Below, one piece after another: positions 23,890 to 32,928 of a DNA stretch of 64,000 bases (within the stretch, counting starts at the first letter, position 1; every line of letters starts with the position of its first letter). Below the pieces are notes generated by a model. That model was not told the origin of the DNA. It did not search any database and was given only the letters and a program-made list of their open reading frames with translations. This DNA is from Natrinema hispanicum (GTDB lineage Archaea > Halobacteriota > Halobacteria > Halobacteriales > Natrialbaceae). Position numbers and translations under genes: made by a program. The DNA lies in contig NZ_FOIC01000001.1 in assembly GCF_900111485.1 (NCBI RefSeq), positions 62,001 through 126,000 on the forward strand, read 5' to 3'.

Positions 23890-24023
23890 ACTCCTTTCGT
23901 TACTAATTATCAGAATTGAATCTTGTGGTTACTACCACTTTATCGAAGATCATAGCGATATGACAGTATTCGAAACAAGAGGTGGGCGAGATGCATTTGA
24001 ACCACGGGTGCAAACGCCCCGGT

Positions 24024-24707
24024 ATGAATGTCGCGGTCGTGACGGTCGGAGACGAACTGCTTGCCGGACGAACGACGGATACGAACGCTACGTGGCTCTG
24101 CGAGCAACTCGACGATCGTGGCGTCGGCGTCGAGCGCGTCACGACGGTTCCGGATCGAGTTAGCGACATCGCTCGCGTTATCAACGAGTACCGCGCCGAG
24201 TACGACGCCGTCATCGTCACGGGCGGGCTCGGGCCGACCCACGACGACCTCACGATGGAGGGCGTCGCTGCCGCCCTCGGGCGCGACCTCGAGGAACACG
24301 ACGAGGCCCTCGCCTGGCTCGCGGCGGACGGGTACAGCCGCGACGATCTCGTGGCCGGGACCGCCGAACTGCCGGCGGGTGCGCGGGCGCTGCATAACGA
24401 CGCGGGCGTCGCCCCCGGTGCCGCACTCGAAGGTGTCTATGTGCTTCCCGGCGTCCCCGCCGAAATGAAGGCGATGTTCGAGACGATTGCAGACGAGTTC
24501 GCCGGGACGGCGACTTACCGCGAGGCGATCGTCGCCGACGAACCAGAAAGCGCACTCCTCGATCGGATTGCCGAACTGCGAGAGCGGTTCGACGTCTCCG
24601 TCGGGAGCTATCCGGGCGATTCGGTCCGGATCGAGCTCAAAGGGACTGACGAAACGACCGTTGCTGACGCGGCCGCGTGGCTGCGTGAGCGGGTCGAATC
24701 ACCGTAA
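24024..24707 (+). CDS. CinA-like / MoaB-type molybdopterin-binding domain protein
   Basis: 227 residues from ATG 24024 (MNVAVVTVGDELLAGRTTDTN), the start of the family. Conserved VTGGLGPTHDDLTMEGVAAAL and LPGVPAEMKAMF match the CinA N-terminal (competence/damage-inducible protein A) domain. The C-terminal deamidase domain of bacterial CinA is absent, as is usual in archaea. It may be a pyrophosphatase acting on nucleotide derivatives such as ADP-ribose. An in-frame ATG 42 bp upstream gives no conserved residues. Confidence 0.85.
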   Translation: MNVAVVTVGDELLAGRTTDTNATWLCEQLDDRGVGVERVTTVPDRVSDIARVINEYRAEYDAVIVTGGLGPTHDDLTMEGVAAALGRDLEEHDEALAWLAADGYSRDDLVAGTAELPAGARALHNDAGVAPGAALEGVYVLPGVPAEMKAMFETIADEFAGTATYREAIVADEPESALLDRIAELRERFDVSVGSYPGDSVRIELKGTDETTVADAAAWLRERVESP

Positions 24708-24717
24708 CCCGGTGCTG

Positions 24718-24846
24718 TCAGCGGTACAGATAGAGCGTCCAGGCGATGACGACGAACAGGCCCAGCGCGAGTGCGCCCCAGCCGACGATGTTCATCGGGA
24801 GCTGCGTTTCCGTCGCAAGAACAGCGGCATCGATCAGTGTGGTCAT
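24718..24846 (-). CDS. Small single-span membrane protein
   Basis: 42 residues starting MTTLIDAAVLATETQL and ending in one membrane helix (NIVGWGALALGLFVVIAW) with TLYLYR at the cytoplasmic end. Found by reading the gap; too short for usual thresholds. It converges on the CinA-like gene with 10 bp between stops. Small proteins with this WTLYLYR-type end are common in haloarchaea. Function unknown. Confidence 0.6.
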   Translation of the reverse strand: MTTLIDAAVLATETQLPMNIVGWGALALGLFVVIAWTLYLYR

Positions 24847-24995
24847 GGTTGGCGCTCGGACCGCATCCCTCTTAATCCTTCAGAAATCGTGCGCGTCGCT
24901 TGCTCCGTCGCCGCCTGCTCGCTGAGCCGCGACGACGGTGATCTCTCCGGTCGGCGACACGATATCGCTTTCCGGCTGGCGTGCGACGCTCGAGT

Positions 24996-26216
24996 ATGGA
25001 ATCCATCGGCGTCGTCGTCAACCCGATCGCCGGGATGGGTGGTCGGGTCGGGCTGAAGGGGACCGACGGGAAACTCGAGGAGGCGCGCCGTCGCGGTGCC
25101 GAGCCGCGAGCGCCGGAGCGGGCACGCGAAGCGTTGCGCTCGCTCCATCGGCGGGCACCCGAGCTCACCGTCTACACCGCCGCCGGTGTGATGGGCGAAC
25201 GGGCAGCTCGGGACGCTGGCTACGAGCCGACGGTCGTCTACGATCCAGCAACAGTCCGTGAGGACGACGCTGTCGATCCGGCACGGCCCGGCGACCCTGC
25301 GAACGCCGAGACGACGGCAGCCGATACCCGGCGCGCCGTCCGTGCGGTACTCGAGCACGACGTCGAACTGATCCTGTTCGTCGGTGGCGACGGCACTGCC
25401 GTCGACGTCGCCGACGTGCTCGAAGACGCAACCACTGCGGAGGCAGAGCGGGTCGCAGCGACACCGCGAGACGTCGCCGAGACGCCGATGCTTGGCGTCC
25501 CGGCCGGCGTCAAGATTTATTCGTCGGTCTTCGGCGTGACGCCGGCCGATGCCGGCCGGATCGCCGCCGAGTTCGACCGCGTCGAACCCCGCGAAGTCAA
25601 CGACATCGACGAGGACGCCTACCGCGAGGGTGAGGTCAGGACGGCGCTACGGGCGATCGTGCCGGTCCCCGTCGCGCCGGATCTCCAATCGAGCAAGCAG
25701 GTCTCGAGCGGGAGCGTCGACTCGCTGGCGACGGGGTTCGCCCGCGAGGTCGAACCTGGTCGGACCTACGTCTTCGGCCCCGGGAGCACCGTCGGTGCGA
25801 TCGAGGCGGCACTGGGCATCGATGCCTCGCCGTTGGGCGTCGACGTCTGGCGGGCCGCAGCCGATACCGAACCGGACAAAACTGACTCCGAACGCGACTC
25901 CGACGGGCGCGAGGGGACGGTACTTGCCCGCGACGCTGCGGAAACGGATCTCCTCGAGGTCCTCGAGGATCCGGTGACGATCGTCGTCTCGCCGATCGGC
26001 GGACAGGGCTTTCTTTTCGGTCGCGGAAACCACCAGATCTCACCGCCAGTGATCCGTCAGGCCGACGAGATCGCCGTCGTCGCCTCGGACGAGAAGCTAG
26101 ACGGGATCGACTCGCTTCACGTCGACACCGACGACGAGGAACTCGACGATGACCTCCGAGGGTGGCAACAGGTGCGAACCGGGCGGTTCACAACGCGAAT
26201 GATGCCCGTGTCCTGA
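24996..26216 (+). CDS. ATP-NAD kinase-like protein
   Basis: 406 residues from ATG 24996 (MESIGVVVNPIAGMGGRVGLKGTD). The NAD kinase/diacylglycerol kinase signature FVGGDGTAVDV is at about 130-140 and a second conserved block IVVSPIGGQGFLFGRGNHQIS lies near 330. This is the long archaeal-bacterial ATP-NAD kinase family resembling AcoX-linked proteins, not the short NadK. Substrate is not certain. An insertion of acidic residues (about 285-310) looks halophile-specific. Stands alone. Confidence 0.8.
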   Translation: MESIGVVVNPIAGMGGRVGLKGTDGKLEEARRRGAEPRAPERAREALRSLHRRAPELTVYTAAGVMGERAARDAGYEPTVVYDPATVREDDAVDPARPGDPANAETTAADTRRAVRAVLEHDVELILFVGGDGTAVDVADVLEDATTAEAERVAATPRDVAETPMLGVPAGVKIYSSVFGVTPADAGRIAAEFDRVEPREVNDIDEDAYREGEVRTALRAIVPVPVAPDLQSSKQVSSGSVDSLATGFAREVEPGRTYVFGPGSTVGAIEAALGIDASPLGVDVWRAAADTEPDKTDSERDSDGREGTVLARDAAETDLLEVLEDPVTIVVSPIGGQGFLFGRGNHQISPPVIRQADEIAVVASDEKLDGIDSLHVDTDDEELDDDLRGWQQVRTGRFTTRMMPVS

Positions 26217-26298
26217 CGTGTCACGCTGCTCACTGGCTGTTTTGCAGGGGTACCGTGTGAATGATTTAAGGGTCGATTCATAACGGCCATCAATCACA

Positions 26299-26337
26299 AC
26301 CATATAACGATCGCACTCGAGATAATGACCATATAGT
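26299..26337 (+). promoter_or_regulatory. Promoter of the PhoU-like gene with repeated ACCATATA
   Basis: ACCATATA occurs at 26299-26306 and 26328-26335, 29 bp apart. The second, followed by GTC, lies 37-44 bp before the ATG and would place the start site about 10-15 bp before it. The first could be a second TATA box or part of a binding site. Confidence 0.45.
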
Positions 26338-26371
26338 CAAGATTAAGGTCGGGTCAAGCCTACGGTGTGAT

Positions 26372-27403
26372 ATGGAAACGCGGAAAGTGCAACGACTCGG
26401 CCCGTCAACACTCGCGATGACCCTTCCCGCGGAGTGGGCGTCCGAACACGACGTCGAGAAGGGCGATGAGGTGTCGTTGCGGACCAGCGGCAAGGGGACC
26501 CTGACCGTGATGCCCGAGTCCGCAAGCACGGAGGAGACGGAAGCGATCATCCACACCGACAACTTAGACGCAAGCGCTGTCGAGCGTGCGATCGTCGCCC
26601 AGTACGTGCTCGGACGGCGTATCATTCGCATTGAGCGCGAAGACGGTGCGCTCGACTCGGATCACATCAACGCGGTCTATCAGGCCGAAACACAGCTCAT
26701 GGGGCTTGGCGTCATCGAGGAAACGCCCGAGAGCATCTCGATCCGCTGTTCGGTCGACCCCGAAGACTTCACGCTCGATAACCTACTCGAGCGCCTCGAG
26801 CGAACGGGCCAGACGATGCGCGGCGAGTCGATCAAGGCACTGGCCCACGGCAACCCCGATCTGGCCCAGCGCGCCCTGAACCGGGAACGACAGGCCAACA
26901 AGATCTTCGTGCTCCTGTTGCGCCTGATCTTTACGGCTTACCAGAACCCGAATCTCGCGCGAGCGGTCGGGCTGAACAGCGGTTTCCCGCTGATTGGCTA
27001 CCGGTCGATCGCGAAGAACTTAGAGCTCACGGCGGACAACGCCGAGGACATCGGCGATATCGTCATGGAGACCGAAGGCCACACGTTAAACGTCGACAGT
27101 TCAGTGATGCGTGAGATTCGCGAACTGAACGAGATGGTCGACGAAATCACGTCCCGGGCTGTCGAGGCAGCCGTCGAACGCGATTACAACAAATCCAACG
27201 AGGTCCGGAAGCTGTTCCACGATATCGCCAACCGAGAACAGGAAATCCTGGCCGAGCTCCCGGAGATGCCAAACGAGGATCTGCTTCGTGTCCGTGAAGT
27301 GCTCGTCAGCCTCCAGCAAACCGCCCAGTACGCGATGCGAAACGCAGAAATCGCGGCGAACCTCGCGCTCAACGAGGAATCCGAACACACCACGATCAAG
27401 TGA
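26372..27403 (+). CDS. AbrB-PhoU family regulator
   Basis: 343 residues. N-terminal SpoVT/AbrB-like DNA-binding swapped-hairpin fold (METRKVQRLGPSTLAMTLPAEW, about 1-50) joined to two PhoU-like helical bundles (about 100-330), with YNKSNEVRKLFHD in the second. The haloarchaeal PhoU proteins with this architecture regulate phosphate uptake by binding metal and interacting with PhoR or Pst partners; no pst gene is here. The start is fixed by the AbrB opening. Confidence 0.88.
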   Translation: METRKVQRLGPSTLAMTLPAEWASEHDVEKGDEVSLRTSGKGTLTVMPESASTEETEAIIHTDNLDASAVERAIVAQYVLGRRIIRIEREDGALDSDHINAVYQAETQLMGLGVIEETPESISIRCSVDPEDFTLDNLLERLERTGQTMRGESIKALAHGNPDLAQRALNRERQANKIFVLLLRLIFTAYQNPNLARAVGLNSGFPLIGYRSIAKNLELTADNAEDIGDIVMETEGHTLNVDSSVMREIRELNEMVDEITSRAVEAAVERDYNKSNEVRKLFHDIANREQEILAELPEMPNEDLLRVREVLVSLQQTAQYAMRNAEIAANLALNEESEHTTIK

Positions 27404-27500
27404 GCTGATCGGTAGGTGAGTGTCCGGCGACCAGCCGAGAGGGTCCCAGAACCGCTCAGCAATGAGTGAAGTTAAGAGACCCCACACACAACGCCCGAGC

Positions 27501-27680
27501 ATGGCTACGCAAACCGAGACGGACAAGGGTATCGGACTGGGGCTCGCACTGGGCGCACTCGCAGTGATCGGCGCACTGGTCATGCTCGTTGGTGCACCGG
27601 ACGTGACCGCGGCTTGGGGCTTTGCAGGAGCCGTGATCTTTAGCTCGCTGGCGGTCGTCGGTATCCACCTCTCCTCGTAA
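27501..27680 (+). CDS. Small two-span membrane protein
   Basis: 59 residues from ATG 27501: MATQTETDKG, then two membrane helices (GLGLALGALAVIGALVMLV and WGFAGAVIFSSLAVVGIHL). In-frame sequence upstream of 27501 is polar and not conserved-looking. Resembles a widespread haloarchaeal family (recalled as DUF7525). No known function. Confidence 0.7.
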   Translation: MATQTETDKGIGLGLALGALAVIGALVMLVGAPDVTAAWGFAGAVIFSSLAVVGIHLSS

Positions 27681-27788
27681 AGACTCGAGGGGTCACGCTG
27701 GCGGATCGAACGGTGCTCAGTGGTGGATCCGTACCGTTTCGGCCGTTAAGAGTTAAGACCGACGAACACCTAGAGGTATGTACGGACG

Positions 27789-28013
27789 ATGAACGACTAC
27801 TCCGACGAAGAGCGGCGAATCATCTCGTACCTCCGCGAGAGCGCCGCCCGCGGCGAGCAATACTTCCGAGCCAAAAACATCGCGGACGCGATCGGACTCT
27901 CGTCGAAGCAAGTAGGCGCTCGGTTGCCACATCTCGCGGAGAAGACTGACGAAGTCGACATCGAGAAATGGGGTCGTGCCCGCTCGACGACCTGGCGAGT
28001 CACCATCAGCTGA
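27789..28013 (+). CDS. Small winged-helix-like protein (DUF7123 type)
   Basis: 74 residues: MNDYSDEERRIISYLRESAARG, then FRAKNIADAIGLSSKQVGARLP, a helix-turn-helix, and a C-terminal strand RSTTWRVTIS forming a wing. Highly conserved haloarchaeal family as I recall (DUF7123). Likely a DNA-binding or partner-binding small regulator. An upstream AAGAGTTAAG about 40 bp before the ATG could be its promoter. Confidence 0.75.
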   Translation: MNDYSDEERRIISYLRESAARGEQYFRAKNIADAIGLSSKQVGARLPHLAEKTDEVDIEKWGRARSTTWRVTIS

Positions 28014-28121
28014 CCGTCTCGCCACCGCTCGCGGACCGCCCCCGATGTCGGCTGTCTCCATCGGTGGGTCGGCCGCCCGCCGGTCCACGGATTTTTATCC
28101 GTCTACCCCACACGTACGGGC

Positions 28122-28556
28122 ATGACTGTACGGGTCGATCGGTCGTTCGACGTGGCGGCGTCGCCGGAGCGCGTCTGGGAGTTTATTGCTGATCCGGCAA
28201 ACCGGGCGCGAGCCATCAGCGTCGTCGAGACGTACACAGTCGAGGATCAAGAGGGACGGCGCGTGACCTGGCAGGTGTCGCTGCCGATCCCCCTCGTTCG
28301 CAGAACCGTCAGGGTCGACACCGAAGACGTCACGCGTCGGCCACCGGAGTACGTCAAGTTCGTCGGCAAGTCGAAAGTGATGCGCGTCACTGGCGAACAC
28401 GAAATCGTCGCCACCGATGACGGTGCGCGTCTCGAGAATCACTTCGTCGTCGACGGCAAACTCCCCGGCGTCGAGAAGTTCTTCAAGCGCAACCTCGATT
28501 CGGAACTCGAGAACCTGCGGCGCGCCCTCGAGCGAGACCTGCAGACGACACAGTAA
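28122..28556 (+). CDS. SRPBCC (CoxG/START-like) family protein
   Basis: 144 residues with the START-like opening MTVRVDRSFDVAASPERVWEFIADPANRARAIS and a C-terminal long helix (FKRNLDSELENLRRALERD). These folds hold hydrophobic ligands; ligand here unknown. Followed after 27 bp by the nitrilase-type gene on the same strand, so the two may be cotranscribed. Confidence 0.8.
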   Translation: MTVRVDRSFDVAASPERVWEFIADPANRARAISVVETYTVEDQEGRRVTWQVSLPIPLVRRTVRVDTEDVTRRPPEYVKFVGKSKVMRVTGEHEIVATDDGARLENHFVVDGKLPGVEKFFKRNLDSELENLRRALERDLQTTQ

Positions 28557-28583
28557 CGGTAATTGAAACGAGATAGTGTGGCA

Positions 28584-29429
28584 ATGACTCCCCCGAACGC
28601 TGCAAGCGAGGTGTCTGCGGAGGGTCTCACGATTGCGCTCGCACAGCTCGAGATCGAGGCCGGCCACGTCGAGGCGAACGTCGATCGCGCACTCGAGGCG
28701 GTCGAACGGGCCGCCGCTCGCGGTGTGGATCTGGTCGCCCTGCCGGAACTGTTCAACGTCGGGTACTTCGCGTTCGATTGCTACGCGCGTGATGCCGAAC
28801 CGATTACCGGCGAGACGGCGACCCGGCTACAGAAGGCGGCGGCCGACCACGAAATCGCCGTCCTCGCGGGAACCATCGTCGAGGACCTGGCGGCAGCCGA
28901 CGCCGTCGACACGCCCGCCGAAGAGGGATTGGCGAACACTGCCGTCCTGTTCGACGCCGACGGTACTCGCCAGCTGGTCTACCGGAAACACCACCTGTTT
29001 GGCTACGAGTCCGCGGAGTCAGAACTGCTCGTTCCCGGCGAACGCCTCGAGACGGCAACGATCGGCGGCGTGACCGTCGGCGTGACGACCTGTTACGATC
29101 TCAGATTCCCGGAACTCTACCGGCGGCTGGTCGATGCCGGTGCGGAACTGATACTCGTCCCGAGTGCGTGGCCCTATCCCCGCATCGAACACTGGCAGAC
29201 GCTTTCGCGGGCGCGTGCGATCGAAAACCAGTGTTATGTCGCGACGATCAACGGAGTCGGCGAATTCGAGGATGCCACGTTGTTGGGTCGCTCGACCGTC
29301 TACGACCCGTGGGGCGTCACGCTAGCCTCGAGCGGCGACGGGCCGACACTGGTGACGGCCACCGTCGACCCGGAAGCGGTCGCAGACGTCCGCGCGGAAT
29401 TTCCGGCGCTTCGGGATCGCCGGCTGTAG
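28584..29429 (+). CDS. Carbon-nitrogen hydrolase (nitrilase superfamily)
   Basis: 281 residues from ATG 28584. The Glu-Lys-Cys triad is visible: Glu in ALPELFN, Lys in VYRKHHLFG and Cys in GVTTCYDLRFPEL. This pattern, with YDLRFPEL, is that of omega-amidase/Nit2-like and N-carbamoyl hydrolases. It cleaves a C-N bond of an amide; the substrate is unknown. The N-terminal 15 residues are an extension before LTIALAQLEIEAG. Downstream lies a gene-free stretch of 347 bp. Confidence 0.87.
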   Translation: MTPPNAASEVSAEGLTIALAQLEIEAGHVEANVDRALEAVERAAARGVDLVALPELFNVGYFAFDCYARDAEPITGETATRLQKAAADHEIAVLAGTIVEDLAAADAVDTPAEEGLANTAVLFDADGTRQLVYRKHHLFGYESAESELLVPGERLETATIGGVTVGVTTCYDLRFPELYRRLVDAGAELILVPSAWPYPRIEHWQTLSRARAIENQCYVATINGVGEFEDATLLGRSTVYDPWGVTLASSGDGPTLVTATVDPEAVADVRAEFPALRDRRL

Positions 29430-29776
29430 GCCGACAGCACCACCACGTGTGGCTGGCGAGGAGTGACGACTCGACCGCTGACTTTTTGGTTGGGCACGCC
29501 TTCGGTACGGACGCCGGCACAGACGCTTTTCACGTCGAAACCGGCACTGCGCGTCGCTCCGGCCCGTCGCATGCGCTCGGTTCCCGGGACCGAGCGCACT
29601 CCCGTCTCCTCGTCTTCCGCGTCCACCTTTCGCCTCCACATCCCACCTTTCGCCGCTTCATCCGCTCACGAAGCGCGACGAGAACGTGGTCATCGAAAAC
29701 GGAACGTCGCCATCGCGGAGACCGACTCTCCCGAGAGCCGGATTCGGCGGACAGACTCGCTCTCGAGTGGCTGTGG
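29430..29776. other. Gene-free stretch between convergent genes
   Basis: 347 bp between the amidohydrolase stop and the stop of the leftward nucleotidyltransferase. The possible frames give Ser/Arg-rich products without haloarchaeal acidic character. A CTTTTT run near 29482 could end the rightward transcript. I see nothing else. Confidence 0.5.
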
Positions 29777-30967
29777 CTACCGATCCCGCTCGACGGTTTC
29801 GCCTGGCATCGTCGTCGCGCCAGCCGTGAGCTTCAGGCCAGGCGTAAGACTCGTGTTGATCCCAGTTTTGGCCCCGTCGCCGGCGACGACGCCGAACTTC
29901 CGCCGGTCAGTCGAGACGCGCTCGCCTTTGACGGTAAACCGGATGTCGGCGTCATCGTGGCGCAGATTCGCGACGTTCGTCCCCGCACCGAAGTTGACGT
30001 TTCGCCCGAGCACGCTGTCGCCGACGTAGGAAAGATGACTGACCGACGTCCCCTGTGAGATAACGCTGTTTTTGATCTCGACGGCGTGGCCGACTTCGGC
30101 GTCGGCTTCGATGAGCGTCGCGCCACGGACGTAGGCGTTCGGTCCGACCTCCGCCCCCTCGCGGATCAGCGCCGGTCCCTCGATCACGACGCCGGGTTCG
30201 ACCGTCGCACCCTCCTCGACGACGACTGCGCCCTCGAGTGTGGCGTCCTCGCTGACATTGCCGTCAACGCGGCGCTCGAGGTCGGCGAGCTTCCACTCGT
30301 TTGCCTCGAGTAGTTCCCACGGGCGGCCAACGTCGAGCCACCGCTCGAGGGTGACGGGCGTGACATCGTACTCGTCGATCACCTGCGCGACGACATCGGT
30401 GATCTCACGTTCGCCACGTTCGCTTTCGGGGACCTCGAGCCACTCGCGGGCTTCAGCCGGGAAGGCATAGGCCCCCGCGTTGGCGAGATTCGTCGGCGGA
30501 TCGGCTGGTTTCTCGACGATCCCAGTCACGGAGCCGTCCTGCCCAGGTTCGGTGCTGAGAACGCCGTAGTTGCTTGGGTCAGCGACTTCGATCGCACAGA
30601 TTGCCGGACAGGCGTCGAACAGTCGGTCGATCGCGGCCGGATCGTAGAGGTTGTCACCGTTGAGGACGGCGAAGGGGCCCTCGAGATGGTCGCGGGCGGC
30701 GTTGACGGCGTCGGCCGTCCCGGCCTGCTCTTCTTGGATCGCATACGAGATCGGTACGCCACGGTATTCGGGACCGAAGTACTCCCGGACCGTCTCGGCC
30801 TCGTAGCCGATTACCAGCACGACTTCGGTTGCACCGGCGTCGATCGCCGCATCGACGGTGTGGGCCGCAAGCGGGCGGTCGGCGACCGGCAGCATCGGCT
30901 TCGGAATCGATTCGGAGAGCGGTCGCATGCGCGTACCCTGGCCTGCAGCGAGGACGACTGCCTTCAT
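29777..30967 (-). CDS. GlmU-like bifunctional sugar-1-phosphate nucleotidylyltransferase/acetyltransferase
   Basis: 396 residues. Nucleotidyltransferase domain first (MKAVVLAAGQGTRMRPLSES; IPKPMLPVADRP; LNGDNLYD), to about 230. Then a left-handed beta-helix of hexapeptide repeats (about 235-390; GAVVVEEGATVEPGVVIEGP). Archaeal homologues (Sulfolobus ST0452 type) make UDP-GlcNAc or dTDP-glucose-type products and acetylate GlcN-1-P. Which sugar is used cannot be told. Likely feeds S-layer glycosylation or cell-surface sugars. A different, shorter paralogue is at 42179-43159. Confidence 0.88.
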   Translation of the reverse strand: MKAVVLAAGQGTRMRPLSESIPKPMLPVADRPLAAHTVDAAIDAGATEVVLVIGYEAETVREYFGPEYRGVPISYAIQEEQAGTADAVNAARDHLEGPFAVLNGDNLYDPAAIDRLFDACPAICAIEVADPSNYGVLSTEPGQDGSVTGIVEKPADPPTNLANAGAYAFPAEAREWLEVPESERGEREITDVVAQVIDEYDVTPVTLERWLDVGRPWELLEANEWKLADLERRVDGNVSEDATLEGAVVVEEGATVEPGVVIEGPALIREGAEVGPNAYVRGATLIEADAEVGHAVEIKNSVISQGTSVSHLSYVGDSVLGRNVNFGAGTNVANLRHDDADIRFTVKGERVSTDRRKFGVVAGDGAKTGINTSLTPGLKLTAGATTMPGETVERDR

Positions 30968-31183
30968 GTACTGGCCCCTTCCATGAATCGTCGGATAAGC
31001 GGTTCGTTTGCCGGTGGGAACTGAGAGGGGACCGGTCCGTTGATAGGACGGGGGCTGCTACCGTGGCGCTAACGGGGAGAACGACGCGACAGACTCCGTT
31101 GTCCGCTTGCTACTGCACAGCGAACCGGCGACAGATAGATTCCGGTGGAGGCCGTCGGTCTCTCCTCGAGGATTTTTCCCTCG

Positions 31184-32716
31184 TCAGTCCTCGGAGATCT
31201 TGATGTCGGCCGACAGCCCCTGTGCCATCTTGATCTCCTCGGCGTTGTTCATCGTCCACGCGGTGCGCTCGGTGACGGCTTCGATGGCCTCGCGGGCGCT
31301 CGGGTAGCCGTTGCCCGACTTCTTGACGCCGCCGAAGGGCAGTTGGACTTCCGCGCCGATACACGGCAGGTTCGCGTAGGCGAGGCCCACCTCGGCGTGG
31401 TCCCGGAAGTAGTTGAGTTGGCGGTAGTCCTCCGAGATGATCGCCCCCGCCAGCCCGTAGGGGGTGGCGTTGTGCATCTCGACCGCGCGTTCGATGTCGC
31501 CCGAGTACTCAAGCAAGGCGACGTGTGGGCCGAAACACTCCTCGTTCAGACAGCGCAGGTCAGGGTCGTACTCGATCTCGTAGACGAACGGGCCGACCCA
31601 GTGGCCGTTTTCGTGGCCGTCGGGGATCTCGCTGTCCTCGAGTTCGAATCGGTCGACGAGGACGTTCGCACCCTCCTCGCGGGCGAGGTCGTTGTAGCTC
31701 CGAATCTTCTCGACGTGATCGGCCTCGATCGCGGGGCCCATGAAGGTGTCTTCCGCGAGCGGATCGCCGACCGCGACGTTCTCGGCGATATCGACGAATC
31801 GAGCTTTGAACTCGTCGTAGACGTCCTCGTGGACGATCAGGCGCTCGCTCGAGACACAGCGCTGACCGGTGGTTTTGAACGAGGACATGATCGCCGCATG
31901 AATCGCGGTGTCCATGTCGGCGTGTTCGGTGATGACGATCCCGTTTTTGCCGCCCATCTCGCAGGCCGCGAGTTTGCCGGGCTCGCCACCGACTTTGTCG
32001 GCGATTTCGTGGCCGACTTCGGCCGAGCCAGTAAAGAGAACCGTGTCGACCCGCTCGTCGTCAGTGATGGCCGCGCCGGCGTCGCCGAAGCCCTGGACCA
32101 TGTTGAAGACGCCGTCGGGAATCCCCGCGTCTTCGAACATCTCGGCGACGATCTGGCCACACCACGGGGTCTGTTCGGCGGGTTTCCAGACGACCGTGTT
32201 GCCCTCAACCAAGGCGATAGCCATGTGCCAGAAGGGAATCGCGACCGGGAAGTTCCACGGCGTGATACAGCCGACGACGCCCCGCGGTTTGCGCCGCATG
32301 TAGGAGTCTTTGCCCGCGACTTCGGAAGGGACCACGTCGCCGTGGGGGTGGCGTGCGTTGCCGGCCGCCCACTCGACCATATGCCAGGCCTCGGTCACGT
32401 CCGCCTTTCCTTCGGAGATCTCCTTGCCACACTCCTTGGTGACGATCTCGCCGAGTTCCTCGTGGCGATCCCGTAGCTCGTGGTAGATGTCCCACAGGTG
32501 CTCCGCGCGGTCGATATACGACTTATCGCGCCACTCCACGAAGGCTGATTCAGCAGCCTCGAGCGCCGCATCGACGTCGGCCGCGGTCCCGCGCTGGAAG
32601 GTTGCCAGCGGCTCGCCAGTCGCGGGGTTTTCGCTCTCGAACGTGGGTCCGTCTCCGGTGGTCCACTCGCCGCCGATGTAGTGTCCGTGTGCCTGTTCGG
32701 TGGCTTGCTGGCTCAT
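31184..32716 (-). CDS. Aldehyde dehydrogenase (NAD(P)-dependent)
   Basis: 510 residues, standard ALDH length. Catalytic Cys in TTGQRCVSSERL, general-base Glu in ACEMGGKNG, cofactor motif FTGSAEVG and the N-terminal PWNFPVAIPFWH. The GQRC and PFGGVKKSGNGYP context is nearest to 2-aminoadipate-semialdehyde / 1-pyrroline-5-carboxylate dehydrogenases. Substrate not certain. Glutamate dehydrogenase is 3 kb away, which would fit amino-acid breakdown, but the genes are separate. Confidence 0.88.
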   Translation of the reverse strand: MSQQATEQAHGHYIGGEWTTGDGPTFESENPATGEPLATFQRGTAADVDAALEAAESAFVEWRDKSYIDRAEHLWDIYHELRDRHEELGEIVTKECGKEISEGKADVTEAWHMVEWAAGNARHPHGDVVPSEVAGKDSYMRRKPRGVVGCITPWNFPVAIPFWHMAIALVEGNTVVWKPAEQTPWCGQIVAEMFEDAGIPDGVFNMVQGFGDAGAAITDDERVDTVLFTGSAEVGHEIADKVGGEPGKLAACEMGGKNGIVITEHADMDTAIHAAIMSSFKTTGQRCVSSERLIVHEDVYDEFKARFVDIAENVAVGDPLAEDTFMGPAIEADHVEKIRSYNDLAREEGANVLVDRFELEDSEIPDGHENGHWVGPFVYEIEYDPDLRCLNEECFGPHVALLEYSGDIERAVEMHNATPYGLAGAIISEDYRQLNYFRDHAEVGLAYANLPCIGAEVQLPFGGVKKSGNGYPSAREAIEAVTERTAWTMNNAEEIKMAQGLSADIKISED

Positions 32717-32928
32717 ACCAGAGGGAACGGCGCGTGCGGTGAAAGTCCTGATGGTTGTTCACATATGACGAACCATGTGCCGAATTCATGATGCCGTCTG
32801 TATCAATTCGTGCAATCATGCCACTGGTTCGGTAGACGGATGGAGTGACTACGACTGTTCCCGCTGGTCACCGGCGATCAGCAGTCAGTTGGCCACGAGC
32901 GCGACGGTCGTATTCGGCTACCCGACGC

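Noticed and set aside
23990-24015. TTGAACC-like tRNA T-loop near the CinA start
   Set aside because: No pairing arms; it is the promoter/leader of the CinA-like gene.
31145-32476. A 443-codon frame opposite aldehyde dehydrogenase
   Set aside because: Antisense shadow; the catalytic motifs lie on the minus strand.
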